DNA from: Herminiimonas sp. | GTDB lineage: Bacteria > Pseudomonadota > Gammaproteobacteria > Burkholderiales > Burkholderiaceae_D | Direction of reading: 5' to 3' | Length of the DNA stretch: 64,000 bases | NCBI GenBank assembly: GCA_028292265.1 | Contig: JAQGMR010000053.1 | Coordinates: 1-64,000 of the forward strand | In this document: in pieces, positions 18,630 through 27,484 of the stretch | Position numbering within the stretch: the first letter of the stretch is position 1 | Layout: every line of letters begins with the position of its first letter | Made by a program: the position numbers and the translations under genes | The notes under the pieces: generated by a model | Seen by the model: the letters and a program-made list of their open reading frames with translations, nothing else | What the model was told of the DNA's origin: nothing | Databases searched by the model: none

Positions 18630-19871
18630 TTAATGTGCTGCCCATTCGATGGTGCTGATGTCAATGCCGTCCTTGTACATATCCCATAACGGCGACAGTT
18701 CGCGGAGCTTTGCGACCTTGGTCTTCAGGAGCGCAATGGCGAAGTCAATCTCTTCCTCGGTGGTGAAGCGTCCGATGCTGAAACGAATTGAGCTGTGCGC
18801 GAGTTCATCGGAGCGACCCAGCGCCCGCAATACATAGGACGGTTCCAGGCTGGCCGAGGTACAAGCCGAACCCGACGACACAGCAATGTCCTTGATTGCC
18901 ATGATAAGGGATTCGCCCTCGACAAAATTGAAGCTCATGTTGAGGATGTTCGGCGCAAACCGTTCCAGGTCGCCGTTGATGAATACCTGTTCGACATCAC
19001 GCAATCCCTCCAGCAGCCGCGCCCGCAGGCGCGCAATCCGCGGCACTTCCGTCGCCATCTCTTCGCGAGCGATGCGAAATGCTTCGCCCATGCCGACGAT
19101 CTGATGCGTGGGCAAGGTGCCCGACCGCATGCCTCGTTCATGCCCGCCGCCGTGGATCTGCGCTTCAATGCGCACGCGCGGTTTGCGCCGTACGTACAGG
19201 GCGCCGATTCCCTTGGGGCCATACAGTTTGTGGGCTGTGACCGTGAGCAAATCGATCTTCAGCGCCTGCAAGTCGATTGGCACCTTGCCTGCCGCCTGTA
19301 CCGCATCGCAGTGGAAAATGATGCCGCGCTTGCGGCACATCTCGCCAATGGCGGCAACGTCCTGCACTACGCCGATTTCATTGTTGACCATCATGACGGA
19401 CACCAGAATCGTATCCGCGCGGATTGCCGCCTCGAGCTTTTCCAGGTTCAGCAGCCCGCTTGGTTCAGGGTCCAGGTGGGTCGCCTCAAAGCCTTGCCGT
19501 TCCAGTTCGCGCACCGTATCGAGCACGGCCTTGTGCTCGGTCTTGACCGTAATGATGTGATGTCCGCGGGTCCGATAGAAGTTGGCTGCGCCCTTGATGG
19601 CCAGGTTGTTTCCTTCGGTGGCGCCGGAGGTCCAGATGATCTCGCGCGGATCGGCATTCAGCAGCGCCGCTACCTGCTCGCGCGCTGCCTCCACCGCGTC
19701 GTCCGCTTCCCATCCGTAGGAGTGGGAGCGGCTGGCGGGATTGCCGAATTTCTCGGTGAGGAAGGTGACCATCTTTTCCGCAACCCGCGGATCAACCGGG
19801 GTTGTCGCGGAATAGTCGAGGTACACCGGGCGCTTCGCCATGTTGTCCTTCTGGATTGTAGAGGTGCTCAT
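18630..19871 (-). CDS. Cysteine desulfurase, IscS type, inside a catabolic operon
   Basis: A 413-residue PLP enzyme that takes sulfur from cysteine. It shows [14 protein letters not shown] at the N terminus, the PLP lysine in [17 protein letters not shown], and the mobile cysteine loop [21 protein letters not shown], which is the group I (IscS/NifS) type. No iscU, iscA, hscBA or iscR is near. The ATG at 19871 overlaps the stop of the monooxygenase gene; a second ATG ten codons later (19841) has an AGAAGGA site and homologues begin there, so the true start is open. A dedicated sulfur donor for an iron-sulfur or sulfurated enzyme of the pathway is the likely role. Confidence 0.9.
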   Translation of the reverse strand: MSTSTIQKDNMAKRPVYLDYSATTPVDPRVAEKMVTFLTEKFGNPASRSHSYGWEADDAVEAAREQVAALLNADPREIIWTSGATEGNNLAIKGAANFYRTRGHHIITVKTEHKAVLDTVRELERQGFEATHLDPEPSGLLNLEKLEAAIRADTILVSVMMVNNEIGVVQDVAAIGEMCRKRGIIFHCDAVQAAGKVPIDLQALKIDLLTVTAHKLYGPKGIGALYVRRKPRVRIEAQIHGGGHERGMRSGTLPTHQIVGMGEAFRIAREEMATEVPRIARLRARLLEGLRDVEQVFINGDLERFAPNILNMSFNFVEGESLIMAIKDIAVSSGSACTSASLEPSYVLRALGRSDELAHSSIRFSIGRFTTEEEIDFAIALLKTKVAKLRELSPLWDMYKDGIDISTIEWAAH

Positions 19872-21067
19872 CCCAGTGTCGCCGCCCTCTGCAAGCTGGC
19901 GATCATGGAAGCGCGCAGGAGAAATTGCCGGGCCTTTTCCGGGTCGCTGGCAATGTCTTCCATTTTGGCGCGATACCGCGCGCGTTCTTCCGGATCCTTG
20001 ATCTCCAAGTCCTTCTTGTTCTGAATGGTGATCTTGTCGACATACTCCACCGCGATCGGGCGCCGCTGGCGCTCGTAGCGATCAAGCTCGCTTTCGTCGG
20101 CTTCCTTCAGCCAGACGCGGGCCAGCTTTTCCGCAATGTTGAAGGCATCATGTACGCCGCCATTCATGCCCATGCCGCCGAGCGGATTGTTGATGTGGGC
20201 GGCGTCGCCGGCAAGGAAAGTCCTGTGATTGCGGTAGGTCGGTGCGATGCGCTGATGCACGTTGTACAGGGTGCGGTGCGCGACCTCATAGTTGCCGTCC
20301 CGCGGACACACACGCTGAAGCTTTTCCTGGATATAGGCCTCGCTCAAGAGTGTCTCTTCGCTCTCGGCCGGATCTGTTTGCAGCATCACGCGCCAGTGGG
20401 TGCCAACCCTCAGCAAAAAGAACCACTGCTCCGGGTCGGCGAAGTAACTGACCGAAGCGAGGTCTTCAAAGTGTTTGGAAAAGTCGAACGGCGTTGTCAG
20501 CACCAGGAACCGTTCGGGCCAGGTGAAGCCCTCCAGAGTCATTCCCAGGCTCTCGCGTACCTGGCTGCGCGCGCCGTCAGCACCGATAAGATAGCGGCCG
20601 CTGATCTCTTCGGTTCCGTTCGCGGTCTCGACTGTGACGGTGACTTCCTCGTCCGACTGCTTGACGCTCATCACCTTGGCGGAGAAGCGCACTTCGGTTT
20701 CCGGGCTGTTTGCCTTCAACCAGTCCAGCAGAACCCCATTCAATTTGTATTGCTCGCACTGCACCCGGTACGGGTACTTTGTCTGGTCCTGAATCAGCGA
20801 AAAATCAAACTGCACATGCCACCCGTTGCGGTCGCGATACTGCAGGCTAGGCGCTTTCAATCCCATTTCGATCAGGCGCTCGGACACGCCGAATCGTGAA
20901 AGCATGTCCAGCGTAGACGGATGAAAAGTCGATGCCCGCAAGTTCTCCGGCAGCGTTGGCTCGGCTTCGAGCACAATGACCGGCACACCCCGTTGCGCCA
21001 GCACGCAGGCCGCGCTTAATCCGACCGGGCCAGCGCCGGCGATAATAATCCGTTCCTTGTTACTCAA
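19868..21067 (-). CDS. FAD-dependent aromatic monooxygenase
   Basis: A 399-residue group A flavoprotein hydroxylase. The dinucleotide fold is [20 protein letters not shown], the DG motif is [15 protein letters not shown], and the GD motif is [21 protein letters not shown]. Such enzymes put a hydroxyl on an aromatic or heteroaromatic ring using NAD(P)H and O2. The start is a TTG at 21067 with AGGAG in front; it overlaps the amidase stop (TTGA). A TTG start was also chosen because the protein pattern begins there. The substrate is unknown. Confidence 0.9.
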   Translation of the reverse strand: MSNKERIIIAGAGPVGLSAACVLAQRGVPVIVLEAEPTLPENLRASTFHPSTLDMLSRFGVSERLIEMGLKAPSLQYRDRNGWHVQFDFSLIQDQTKYPYRVQCEQYKLNGVLLDWLKANSPETEVRFSAKVMSVKQSDEEVTVTVETANGTEEISGRYLIGADGARSQVRESLGMTLEGFTWPERFLVLTTPFDFSKHFEDLASVSYFADPEQWFFLLRVGTHWRVMLQTDPAESEETLLSEAYIQEKLQRVCPRDGNYEVAHRTLYNVHQRIAPTYRNHRTFLAGDAAHINNPLGGMGMNGGVHDAFNIAEKLARVWLKEADESELDRYERQRRPIAVEYVDKITIQNKKDLEIKDPEERARYRAKMEDIASDPEKARQFLLRASMIASLQRAATLG

Positions 21068-22428
21068 CTTGCACTCCTGTGGCGATTCAATAAAGTTTCA
21101 ACGGCCATGCCGATACGAAGCAGCTTGTGGTCATTGCCGTTCGTGGCGGCCAGCATCAGTCCAACGGGCGCATCGCCCTCGGCATGACAAGGAAGCGACA
21201 GAGCGCAGCCGTCCATGAAATTGATGACAGTGGTATTGCGCAGCACCAGGCCGTTGGTGGCCAGGAAAAGCGCATCGTCAGCCTCCAGCGGCGCCAGCGC
21301 GGGCGGGACGACTGCAACCGTTGGCATCAGCAATACATCGAAGTCGTTGGCAATGCCGTCAAGCTCACGGTTCAGGGCAGCGCGCTCCTGCATGATGCCG
21401 ATATAGCCGGCTGCGGAGATGTCCTGGCCGCGCCTGATCCTGGCAACAATGCGCTGGTCATAGCTGGCCGCGCGTTCGGGGGAATCGATATTGTGCTGGT
21501 GGATCGCATAAGCCTCGGCCGCGATCAGCCCGCCTTGACGGTTGATTTCGGGAATCCGCGCCAACTGTGGCATGCGTACTTCAATAACGTGCGCACCCGC
21601 CGCAGCCAATACTGAAACGGCCGATTCAATGGACCGGGCGACTTCGGTGTCAACGCCGTCGACGACATAGTCCTGAACCACGCCGACGCGTAGCCCCTTT
21701 AGCGCAAACGCGTCCAGCATAGGAATGTCGACACCAGCCATGACGGCGTCAAGGATCGCGCAGCAGCGCACCGTCGGCCCCATCGGTCCGACCGAATCGA
21801 GGCTCTGAGACAAAGGGAAAGCGCCGGTTTTTGGTATGCGTGACGCGGTTGGCTTGAATCCCACCAGCCCGCAAAACGCTGCCGGTATGCGCAGTGACCC
21901 GCCGGTGTCAGTGCCAACCGTGGCAACCGCCATGCCGTCGGCAACCGAAACTGCACCGCCCGACGTGGAGCCGCCAGGTATGCGGCCGGTGCCGCGATCC
22001 CACGGGCTTCGCGGGGTGCCGGTGTGCGGATTCAGGCCAAGGCCCGAAAAAGCAAATTCCGACATACCGGTCTTCCCGACGATGACTGCGCCTGCTTGCC
22101 TCAGCCTTGAGACGACGACCGCGTCTTCCGTTGCCGGCGGCTGATTGCGTCTGACAATCGATCCGGCAAACGTCACTTCACCAGCCACATCGAAAAGGTC
22201 CTTGATCGAAATGGGAAGACCGGAAAGTGGCGGCATCTGCACGCCACTGGCGCGTAACAGGTCACTCGCCTTTGCGGATGCCAGAGCGCCGTCACGGTAA
22301 ACTTTAGTGAAGGCCCGAGAGCCTTCGCCGTCTGGCGCAGCGATGCGCGACAGCGCAGCTTCGGTCAATTCTTCGCTGGTTACCCGCCCCTTCGAGAGGG
22401 CGCGGGTCAAGTCCATGATTGATTCCAT
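21064..22428 (-). CDS. Amidase (amidase signature family)
   Basis: An amidase of about 454 residues with the Ser-cisSer-Lys machinery: the lysine in LPISIKDLFDV (about residue 76), GGSTSGGA (about 152-159) and the nucleophile serine in GTDTGGSLRIPAAFCG. It hydrolyses an amide to acid and ammonia. An AGGGA site supports the ATG at 22428; a TTG one codon earlier also opens the frame. It follows the Bug receptor by about 90 bases and leads into the overlapping monooxygenase gene. Amide hydrolysis before ring hydroxylation fits the order. Confidence 0.9.
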   Translation of the reverse strand: MESIMDLTRALSKGRVTSEELTEAALSRIAAPDGEGSRAFTKVYRDGALASAKASDLLRASGVQMPPLSGLPISIKDLFDVAGEVTFAGSIVRRNQPPATEDAVVVSRLRQAGAVIVGKTGMSEFAFSGLGLNPHTGTPRSPWDRGTGRIPGGSTSGGAVSVADGMAVATVGTDTGGSLRIPAAFCGLVGFKPTASRIPKTGAFPLSQSLDSVGPMGPTVRCCAILDAVMAGVDIPMLDAFALKGLRVGVVQDYVVDGVDTEVARSIESAVSVLAAAGAHVIEVRMPQLARIPEINRQGGLIAAEAYAIHQHNIDSPERAASYDQRIVARIRRGQDISAAGYIGIMQERAALNRELDGIANDFDVLLMPTVAVVPPALAPLEADDALFLATNGLVLRNTTVINFMDGCALSLPCHAEGDAPVGLMLAATNGNDHKLLRIGMAVETLLNRHRSAS

Positions 22429-22515
22429 CAATGCATCCCTGGTAAGGGCCGGGTGAACGGCCGGACCTTGAAAAGACTCTTGTTGTCCCGGCTACGGAAG
22501 GCGCTGGTTGCCACT

Positions 22516-23493
22516 CTAGTCGACCTTGGCGCCGGAAAGCTTCACTGCGCTCCCCCACATTTCGAGGTCATGTCGAATGCTGGCAGCGAAGGTCGCGGGG
22601 GTATCGCCGACAGGAGAGATGCCGAGCGCTTCCAGCCGCTTGATCGTGTCCGGCTCCTTCACCGCCGCCTGCACATGCGCCGAGAGATCGGCGACCACGT
22701 TTTCCGGTGTGCCGGCAGGCGCCAGCAAGCCATTCCAGGTGTGGACAGCGAAATCCGGAAAGCCGGACTCAGCGATGGTCGGCACGTCAGGAAGCTGCGG
22801 TATCCGCTTTGCGCTGGTTACAGCGAGAAGCTTGATCTTGCCGGTCTTTACGTAAGGAAGTACTTCGGCGACGTTAGCGAAATACAGGGGCACGTGACCG
22901 GCAAGCAGATCGGTCAGCGCCGGTGCTCCGCCCTTGTAGGGGACGTGGACCATTTTCATTCCCGCCCGCTTGAAGAACAGCACCGCCGCCAGATGCGGCA
23001 CGCTGCCCGACCCAGCCGAGGCGTAGTTCATTCCATTCGCTTGCGTCTTGCTGTAGTCAACCAACTCCTTGATGGACTTCGCTGGCACCTCACTGCTGAC
23101 CGCAACCACCAGCGGATTGGAGCCGACAGTGCTGATCGGAGTAAAGCTTTTAACTGGATCGTAAGTGACGCGTTCCATCGCGGGCGCAATGGCAATCTGT
23201 GCCACCGCGCTCATGAGCAGCGTATAGCCGTCGGGCGCCGACTGGGCCACGTACTGGGCTGCGATGACGCCATTCGCGCCCGGCTTGTTCTCAACGATAA
23301 ATGCCTGGTGGTAGACGGCGCCAAGGCGTTGCGCGATCAGGCGCGCCTGGCTGTCGGTGTTGCCGCCCGCAGGATACGGCACGATGATTTTTACCGGCTT
23401 CTCAGGCCATGCCGCTGCATGGGCCGAGGGGGACAGCATAAGGATTGGCAGCAACGCGGTGCAGGCCATTGCATAGAGGCGGCGGATCGACAT
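22516..23493 (-). CDS. Bug-type tripartite tricarboxylate transporter receptor
   Basis: A 325-residue periplasmic binding protein of the Bug (TctC) family. The signal peptide ends at SAHAAAWP. The core has PVKIIVPYPAGGNTDSQARL and KPGANGVIAAQYVAQSAPDGYTLL, the two beta-strand/loop motifs that bind carboxylates. No TctA/TctB membrane genes are near, which is common for this family. It is the first gene after lysR and probably the first under its control. The substrate is likely an amide or acid that the following amidase uses. Confidence 0.92.
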   Translation of the reverse strand: MSIRRLYAMACTALLPILMLSPSAHAAAWPEKPVKIIVPYPAGGNTDSQARLIAQRLGAVYHQAFIVENKPGANGVIAAQYVAQSAPDGYTLLMSAVAQIAIAPAMERVTYDPVKSFTPISTVGSNPLVVAVSSEVPAKSIKELVDYSKTQANGMNYASAGSGSVPHLAAVLFFKRAGMKMVHVPYKGGAPALTDLLAGHVPLYFANVAEVLPYVKTGKIKLLAVTSAKRIPQLPDVPTIAESGFPDFAVHTWNGLLAPAGTPENVVADLSAHVQAAVKEPDTIKRLEALGISPVGDTPATFAASIRHDLEMWGSAVKLSGAKVD

Positions 23494-23595
23494 GAAGGTG
23501 CTCCTGGAGAATCGGTCTGGCGTGATTGCGCAGTGTCGAGGACTTAGTGTATTTAGCCGGAGCTACCAGGTCCAACCACAAATTCTGGTGCGTGC

Positions 23596-23614
23596 CGATA
23601 AGATCTTCTTATCG
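23596..23614. promoter_or_regulatory. Putative LysR-type operator
   Basis: Perfect 8-bp arms CGATAAGA / TCTTATCG with a 3-bp centre. Its inner part ATAAG-N5-CTTAT has the T-N11-A form of LysR-type boxes. It overlaps the lysR stop codon and lies about 100 bases before the Bug gene start, which suits activation of the operon. On the minus strand it is not followed by a T-run, so a terminator is less likely. Confidence 0.5.
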
Positions 23615-24562
23615 ATCTGCAGCAAGCGGGCCGGCCACCGCCTGATCGGGGATTCGCGCTACTTCGGGGCCGTGTTCAGCGCTGAATTCGCGCGCCACCT
23701 GGCGCGCCAGCGATACCGCTGATGCGGCAATTGGGTGCGCCGGTGCACCGCGATAGGTCGCAAAAAGCGTGAGGTCTGGAAACGGTGTGCTCACCTCGAG
23801 CACCTGCAATTTTCGCTCCGCGAGTTCCTGGGTGATGACCGCTGGCGGCAAGACGGAAATGCCGAAGCCGTCGAGCGTTAGCCGGATCATGGCCGCGACC
23901 GAAGCAATGGAATTGAGATGCACATCTTCCGCATCGACATTGGCCAGCAGGCGGGTAAGCTTGTCGTGCGGAACAGAGTTTCGCGGGAAGCTGATGATTG
24001 GATAGCGACAAAGGTCCAGGACCTCCAGACGCTCTTCACCAATGCCGAGCAAAGGGCTTGCTACCCACCGCATCGGGAACAGACACAACGCTTCACTTTG
24101 AATATCCTCTCCGGTTGCAGGAATGCTTTGGAACGAAACGTCGAGGTTGCCTTTCACTAGCTGTTCAGACAGGTGAATCGAGGTGTCGCTGGTCAGTTCA
24201 ATCAGGATTTTTGGATAGAGCTGATGAATCCGCGCGAGGAAGGTCGGCAACAGGCTGTGGACGATGGTCTCGATCACGCCGATCCGGATCGTTCCCTTGA
24301 CAACGGCGTTGTCAGCGACATCGCGCTCCATTTGTTGCGACAACTTCAGGATGCGTTCTGCGTAGGTGAGCGCCCGGGCACCTTCCGGCGTCAAGCTCAC
24401 GCCCAGGGAAGTTCGGTTGAACATCTTGACGCCGAAATCCTGTTCCAGACTTGCGATCCGGTTTGATACCGAGGCCTGGGTAGTGTGCAGCTTTTCCGCA
24501 GTCAGTCGGAAACTGCGCAGCTTTGCCAACCAGACAAAGGTTTCAAGGAAGCGGATGTTCAT
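23609..24562 (-). CDS. LysR family transcriptional regulator
   Basis: A 317-residue regulator. The winged helix at residues 1-60 (FRLTAEKLHTTQASVSNRI, then FGVKMFNRTSLGVSLTPEG) is typical. The rest is the periplasmic-binding-protein-like effector domain. The gene is in the same direction as the operon that follows, 115 bases ahead of it, rather than divergent. A LysR-type dyad sits in that gap. It probably activates the Bug-amidase-monooxygenase operon when an intermediate binds. Confidence 0.92.
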   Translation of the reverse strand: MNIRFLETFVWLAKLRSFRLTAEKLHTTQASVSNRIASLEQDFGVKMFNRTSLGVSLTPEGARALTYAERILKLSQQMERDVADNAVVKGTIRIGVIETIVHSLLPTFLARIHQLYPKILIELTSDTSIHLSEQLVKGNLDVSFQSIPATGEDIQSEALCLFPMRWVASPLLGIGEERLEVLDLCRYPIISFPRNSVPHDKLTRLLANVDAEDVHLNSIASVAAMIRLTLDGFGISVLPPAVITQELAERKLQVLEVSTPFPDLTLFATYRGAPAHPIAASAVSLARQVAREFSAEHGPEVARIPDQAVAGPLAADR

Positions 24563-24796
24563 GGCGTCAGTTCCCTGAGATTGCCTGGCCCGGTCGGGCG
24601 GCGGCGGGATCGCCGCGGGGCAAACCAGTGTGCCCGCGACGACGCAATGCTACATCACCCGACTACCGCAACAGCTGCCTTGGCAAAACCGGGCCGCCCA
24701 AATGCCGGCGGACGAGCCAGAAAGGCTCCTCGAAGGCGACGATCCGTTCGCTCGCACACCGTCGCTTCGATTGCCTCCGTTTCAAACCCCTTCCGT

Positions 24797-26278
24797 TCAG
24801 ACGCCTCCGACGCAGATGTACTTCAACTCGAGGTATTCGTCGATGCCGTACTTCGACCCCTCGCGCCCAATGCCGGACTGCTTCACGCCGCCGAATGGCG
24901 CCAGTTCAGTCGACAAGATGCCGGTGTTGACGCAAACCATGCCGTACTCGAGCGCCTCGGCAATGCGCCATAGTCGTCCGATGTTCTCTGTATAAAAGTA
25001 CGCCGCCAGCCCATACTGTGTGTCGTTCGCGAGGGCAATCAGTTCGTCTTCATTCTTGAACCTGAAAAGCGGTGCGACCGGGCCGAAAGTTTCCTCCTCT
25101 GCGATCTTCATGCTGCGGGTCGCGTTACTCAATACCGTCGGCTCAAAGAAATTGCCGCCGCGCGCATGGCGCTTGCCGCCGGCGAGAACCTTGGCGCCCT
25201 TGCCGACCGCATCCTCGATATGTTCTTCCACTTTCGCGACCGCGGCGATGTCAATCAGCGGCCCCATCGTTACGCCCGACTCCAGCGCGCTCCCTATCTG
25301 CAGTGTGCCCACCGCCTCGGCCAGCTTTGCGGCAAATTTGTCGTAGACGCCGTCTTGCACAAAGATGCGGTTGGCGCAGACGCAGGTCTGCCCGGAGAGC
25401 CGATATTTTGAAATCATTGCGCCTTCAACCGCGGCGTCGATATCGGCGTCGTCGAACACGATGAAGGGCGCGTTGCCGCCCAGTTCCAGCGACACCCTCT
25501 TGACGGTGCCAGCGCACTGGCTCATGAGGAGTTTGCCAATCTCGGTCGAACCGGTGAAGCTGAGCTTGCGCACGACCGGGCTTTCGGTCATTGCCTTCCC
25601 GATCGGGGGTGCGTAGCCTGTAATTACGTTGAGCACGCCCTTGGGAATGCCCGCGCGCTCGGCAAGCTCGCACAATGCCAGCGCCGAATAGGGCGTCTGC
25701 TCAGCCGGCTTCAACACCATTGTGCATCCAGCGGCGAGTGCCGGGGCCACCTTGCGTGCCACCATGCCGAGCGGGAAATTCCATGGGGTGATCGCGGCGC
25801 AAACCCCAACCGGCTGTTTTATGACTAGTAGTCGCTTGTCGTTTTGGTGTTGCGGGATTGTGTCGCCATAAGCGCGCTTGGCTTCCTCCGCAAACCATTC
25901 GACGAAGGACGCACCATAGGGAATCTCCCAGCCCGCTTCGCGCAGCGGCTTGCCCTGCTCCAGCGAAATGAGGACGGCAAGGTCGTCCGCGTTTTCCAGA
26001 ATCAGGTCATGCCATTTGCGCAGGATGCCGGCACGCTCCTTGGCGGTTTTTCCGCGCCAGGCGGGCAGCGCTGCATTGGCCGCCGCGATCGCCTCAATCG
26101 TCTCTTCCTCGCCCATGTCAGGCACCACGCCGAGTATCTCGCCTGTGCCAGGATTATCGACGGAGAAGGTGCCGCCACCATTGGCGTCACGCCATTCGCC
26201 GTTGAGGTAGCACTGTTGGCGGAACAGGCGGGCATCCTTGATGAGCGAGGACGAGGGGGCGGGTGCTTGCATCTTCAT
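24797..26278 (-). CDS. NAD(P)-dependent succinate-semialdehyde dehydrogenase-like enzyme
   Basis: A 493-residue aldehyde dehydrogenase of the GabD group. The catalytic cysteine is in SGQTCVCANRIFV and the general base glutamate in VSLELGGNAPFIVFD. NAD binding uses ITPWNFPLGMVARK and SFTGSTEIGKLL. The ATG at 26278 follows AGGAAAC; twelve more codons are open upstream but have no site. It is the last gene after a Bug receptor and a ThDP decarboxylase, which suggests it oxidises the aldehyde made by that decarboxylase. Confidence 0.9.
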   Translation of the reverse strand: MKMQAPAPSSSLIKDARLFRQQCYLNGEWRDANGGGTFSVDNPGTGEILGVVPDMGEEETIEAIAAANAALPAWRGKTAKERAGILRKWHDLILENADDLAVLISLEQGKPLREAGWEIPYGASFVEWFAEEAKRAYGDTIPQHQNDKRLLVIKQPVGVCAAITPWNFPLGMVARKVAPALAAGCTMVLKPAEQTPYSALALCELAERAGIPKGVLNVITGYAPPIGKAMTESPVVRKLSFTGSTEIGKLLMSQCAGTVKRVSLELGGNAPFIVFDDADIDAAVEGAMISKYRLSGQTCVCANRIFVQDGVYDKFAAKLAEAVGTLQIGSALESGVTMGPLIDIAAVAKVEEHIEDAVGKGAKVLAGGKRHARGGNFFEPTVLSNATRSMKIAEEETFGPVAPLFRFKNEDELIALANDTQYGLAAYFYTENIGRLWRIAEALEYGMVCVNTGILSTELAPFGGVKQSGIGREGSKYGIDEYLELKYICVGGV

Positions 26279-26329
26279 TGCTATGTTTCCTGTGCTGGAG
26301 TTCGTACTTCCCATGGACTTGCATGGGCA

Positions 26330-27328
26330 TCACTCGGCCTTGATGTTGCCGGCCTTGACGATCTTTGCATAGCGCGCCGACTCGGTGCGCATAAGATTTG
26401 CAAGTTCAGCGGACGTGCTGCCGACGACGTCCATGCCAAGGTCCGAAATCTTCTTCCTGACCGTCGGGTTTTGCAGAATCGACCTTACTTCGTTCGACAG
26501 TTTCTCGACGATCGGTGCCGGAGTTCCCTTGGGCGCCAGCAAGGCGTAGATGGATGCGGATTCAAAGCCGGTCAGACCTTGTTCCTGCAGTGTCGGCACG
26601 TTCGGCAAAATGGCGGACCTCTTGCTGCTGGCGATCCCGATGGCGTGAACTTTCCCGCTCGCGATGAGAGGCGCCACTGCAGAAACCTGACCGAATAGCA
26701 TGGTGATCTGATTGCCCAGCAAGGCAGCAGTGGCTTCCGATGTTCCCTTGTATGGGAGGTGCAACATCTGGATGCCGGTCGCCAGCTTGAACATTTCACC
26801 TGCGACGTGCGGCTGAGCGCCGACCCCTGGGGAGCCGTACGAGATTTTTGTCGGGTTGGCCTTGGCGTAGGCGAGCAATTCCTTCAGGTCCTTTGCCGGC
26901 ACGCTTGGATGCACCACCAGGACATTATCGATGCTCGTCATAAGGGAGATCGGCTCGAAGTCCTTGATCGGATCGTAGCGAAGATTATTGAAGACGTGAG
27001 GATTGATAACCAGCGTTCCAGTCGGCGCGGACACCAGGGTGTAGCCATCGGCCGGGGAACGCGCGGTGGCCTCCATCCCTATGTTGCCACCCGCACCAAC
27101 TTTAGTTTCGATGATGACGGTTTGGTGTAAACGGGTACTTAGCTCAGCCCCTACGATGCGGTCCAGTATGTCGCTCGGCCCGCCCGCCGAAAACGGATTG
27201 ATGATCCGGATCATTCGGGACGGATAAGCAGAAGCCGACTCAGCAGTCGTCGACGACTGCGCCAGGGCGGAACCTGCATTGGTGAGTGCAAGCGAAAGGG
27301 ATACGACTAGACGGGGGATGATACGCAT
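26330..27328 (-). CDS. Bug-type tripartite tricarboxylate transporter receptor
   Basis: A 332-residue periplasmic receptor. The signal peptide ends near GSALAQ. SRMIRIINPFSAGGPSDILDRI and KVGAGGNIGMEATARSPADGYTLV are the family motifs. It lies between the ThDP enzyme and the semialdehyde dehydrogenase, so it probably binds the acid that those enzymes use. No cognate membrane subunits are encoded here. Confidence 0.91.
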   Translation of the reverse strand: MRIIPRLVVSLSLALTNAGSALAQSSTTAESASAYPSRMIRIINPFSAGGPSDILDRIVGAELSTRLHQTVIIETKVGAGGNIGMEATARSPADGYTLVSAPTGTLVINPHVFNNLRYDPIKDFEPISLMTSIDNVLVVHPSVPAKDLKELLAYAKANPTKISYGSPGVGAQPHVAGEMFKLATGIQMLHLPYKGTSEATAALLGNQITMLFGQVSAVAPLIASGKVHAIGIASSKRSAILPNVPTLQEQGLTGFESASIYALLAPKGTPAPIVEKLSNEVRSILQNPTVRKKISDLGMDVVGSTSAELANLMRTESARYAKIVKAGNIKAE

Positions 27329-27484
27329 TGGGCACTTCTCCTTGCTGCATTGGTTAAGTCGTTCTGGTTGCTTTCAATTTGTTCCGGCGCCCCATGTCAT
27401 CTGGCGCGTCCAGCCATGCCGGGCGCCGGGCCCGAGCTCCCGTAGCACCATTCGCTTGCAGGGTGGCGTAGCGACCACTGCGTG

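Noticed and set aside
18795..20024. 409-codon plus-strand frame opposite the desulfurase and monooxygenase
   Set aside because: Antisense shadow of two well supported genes.
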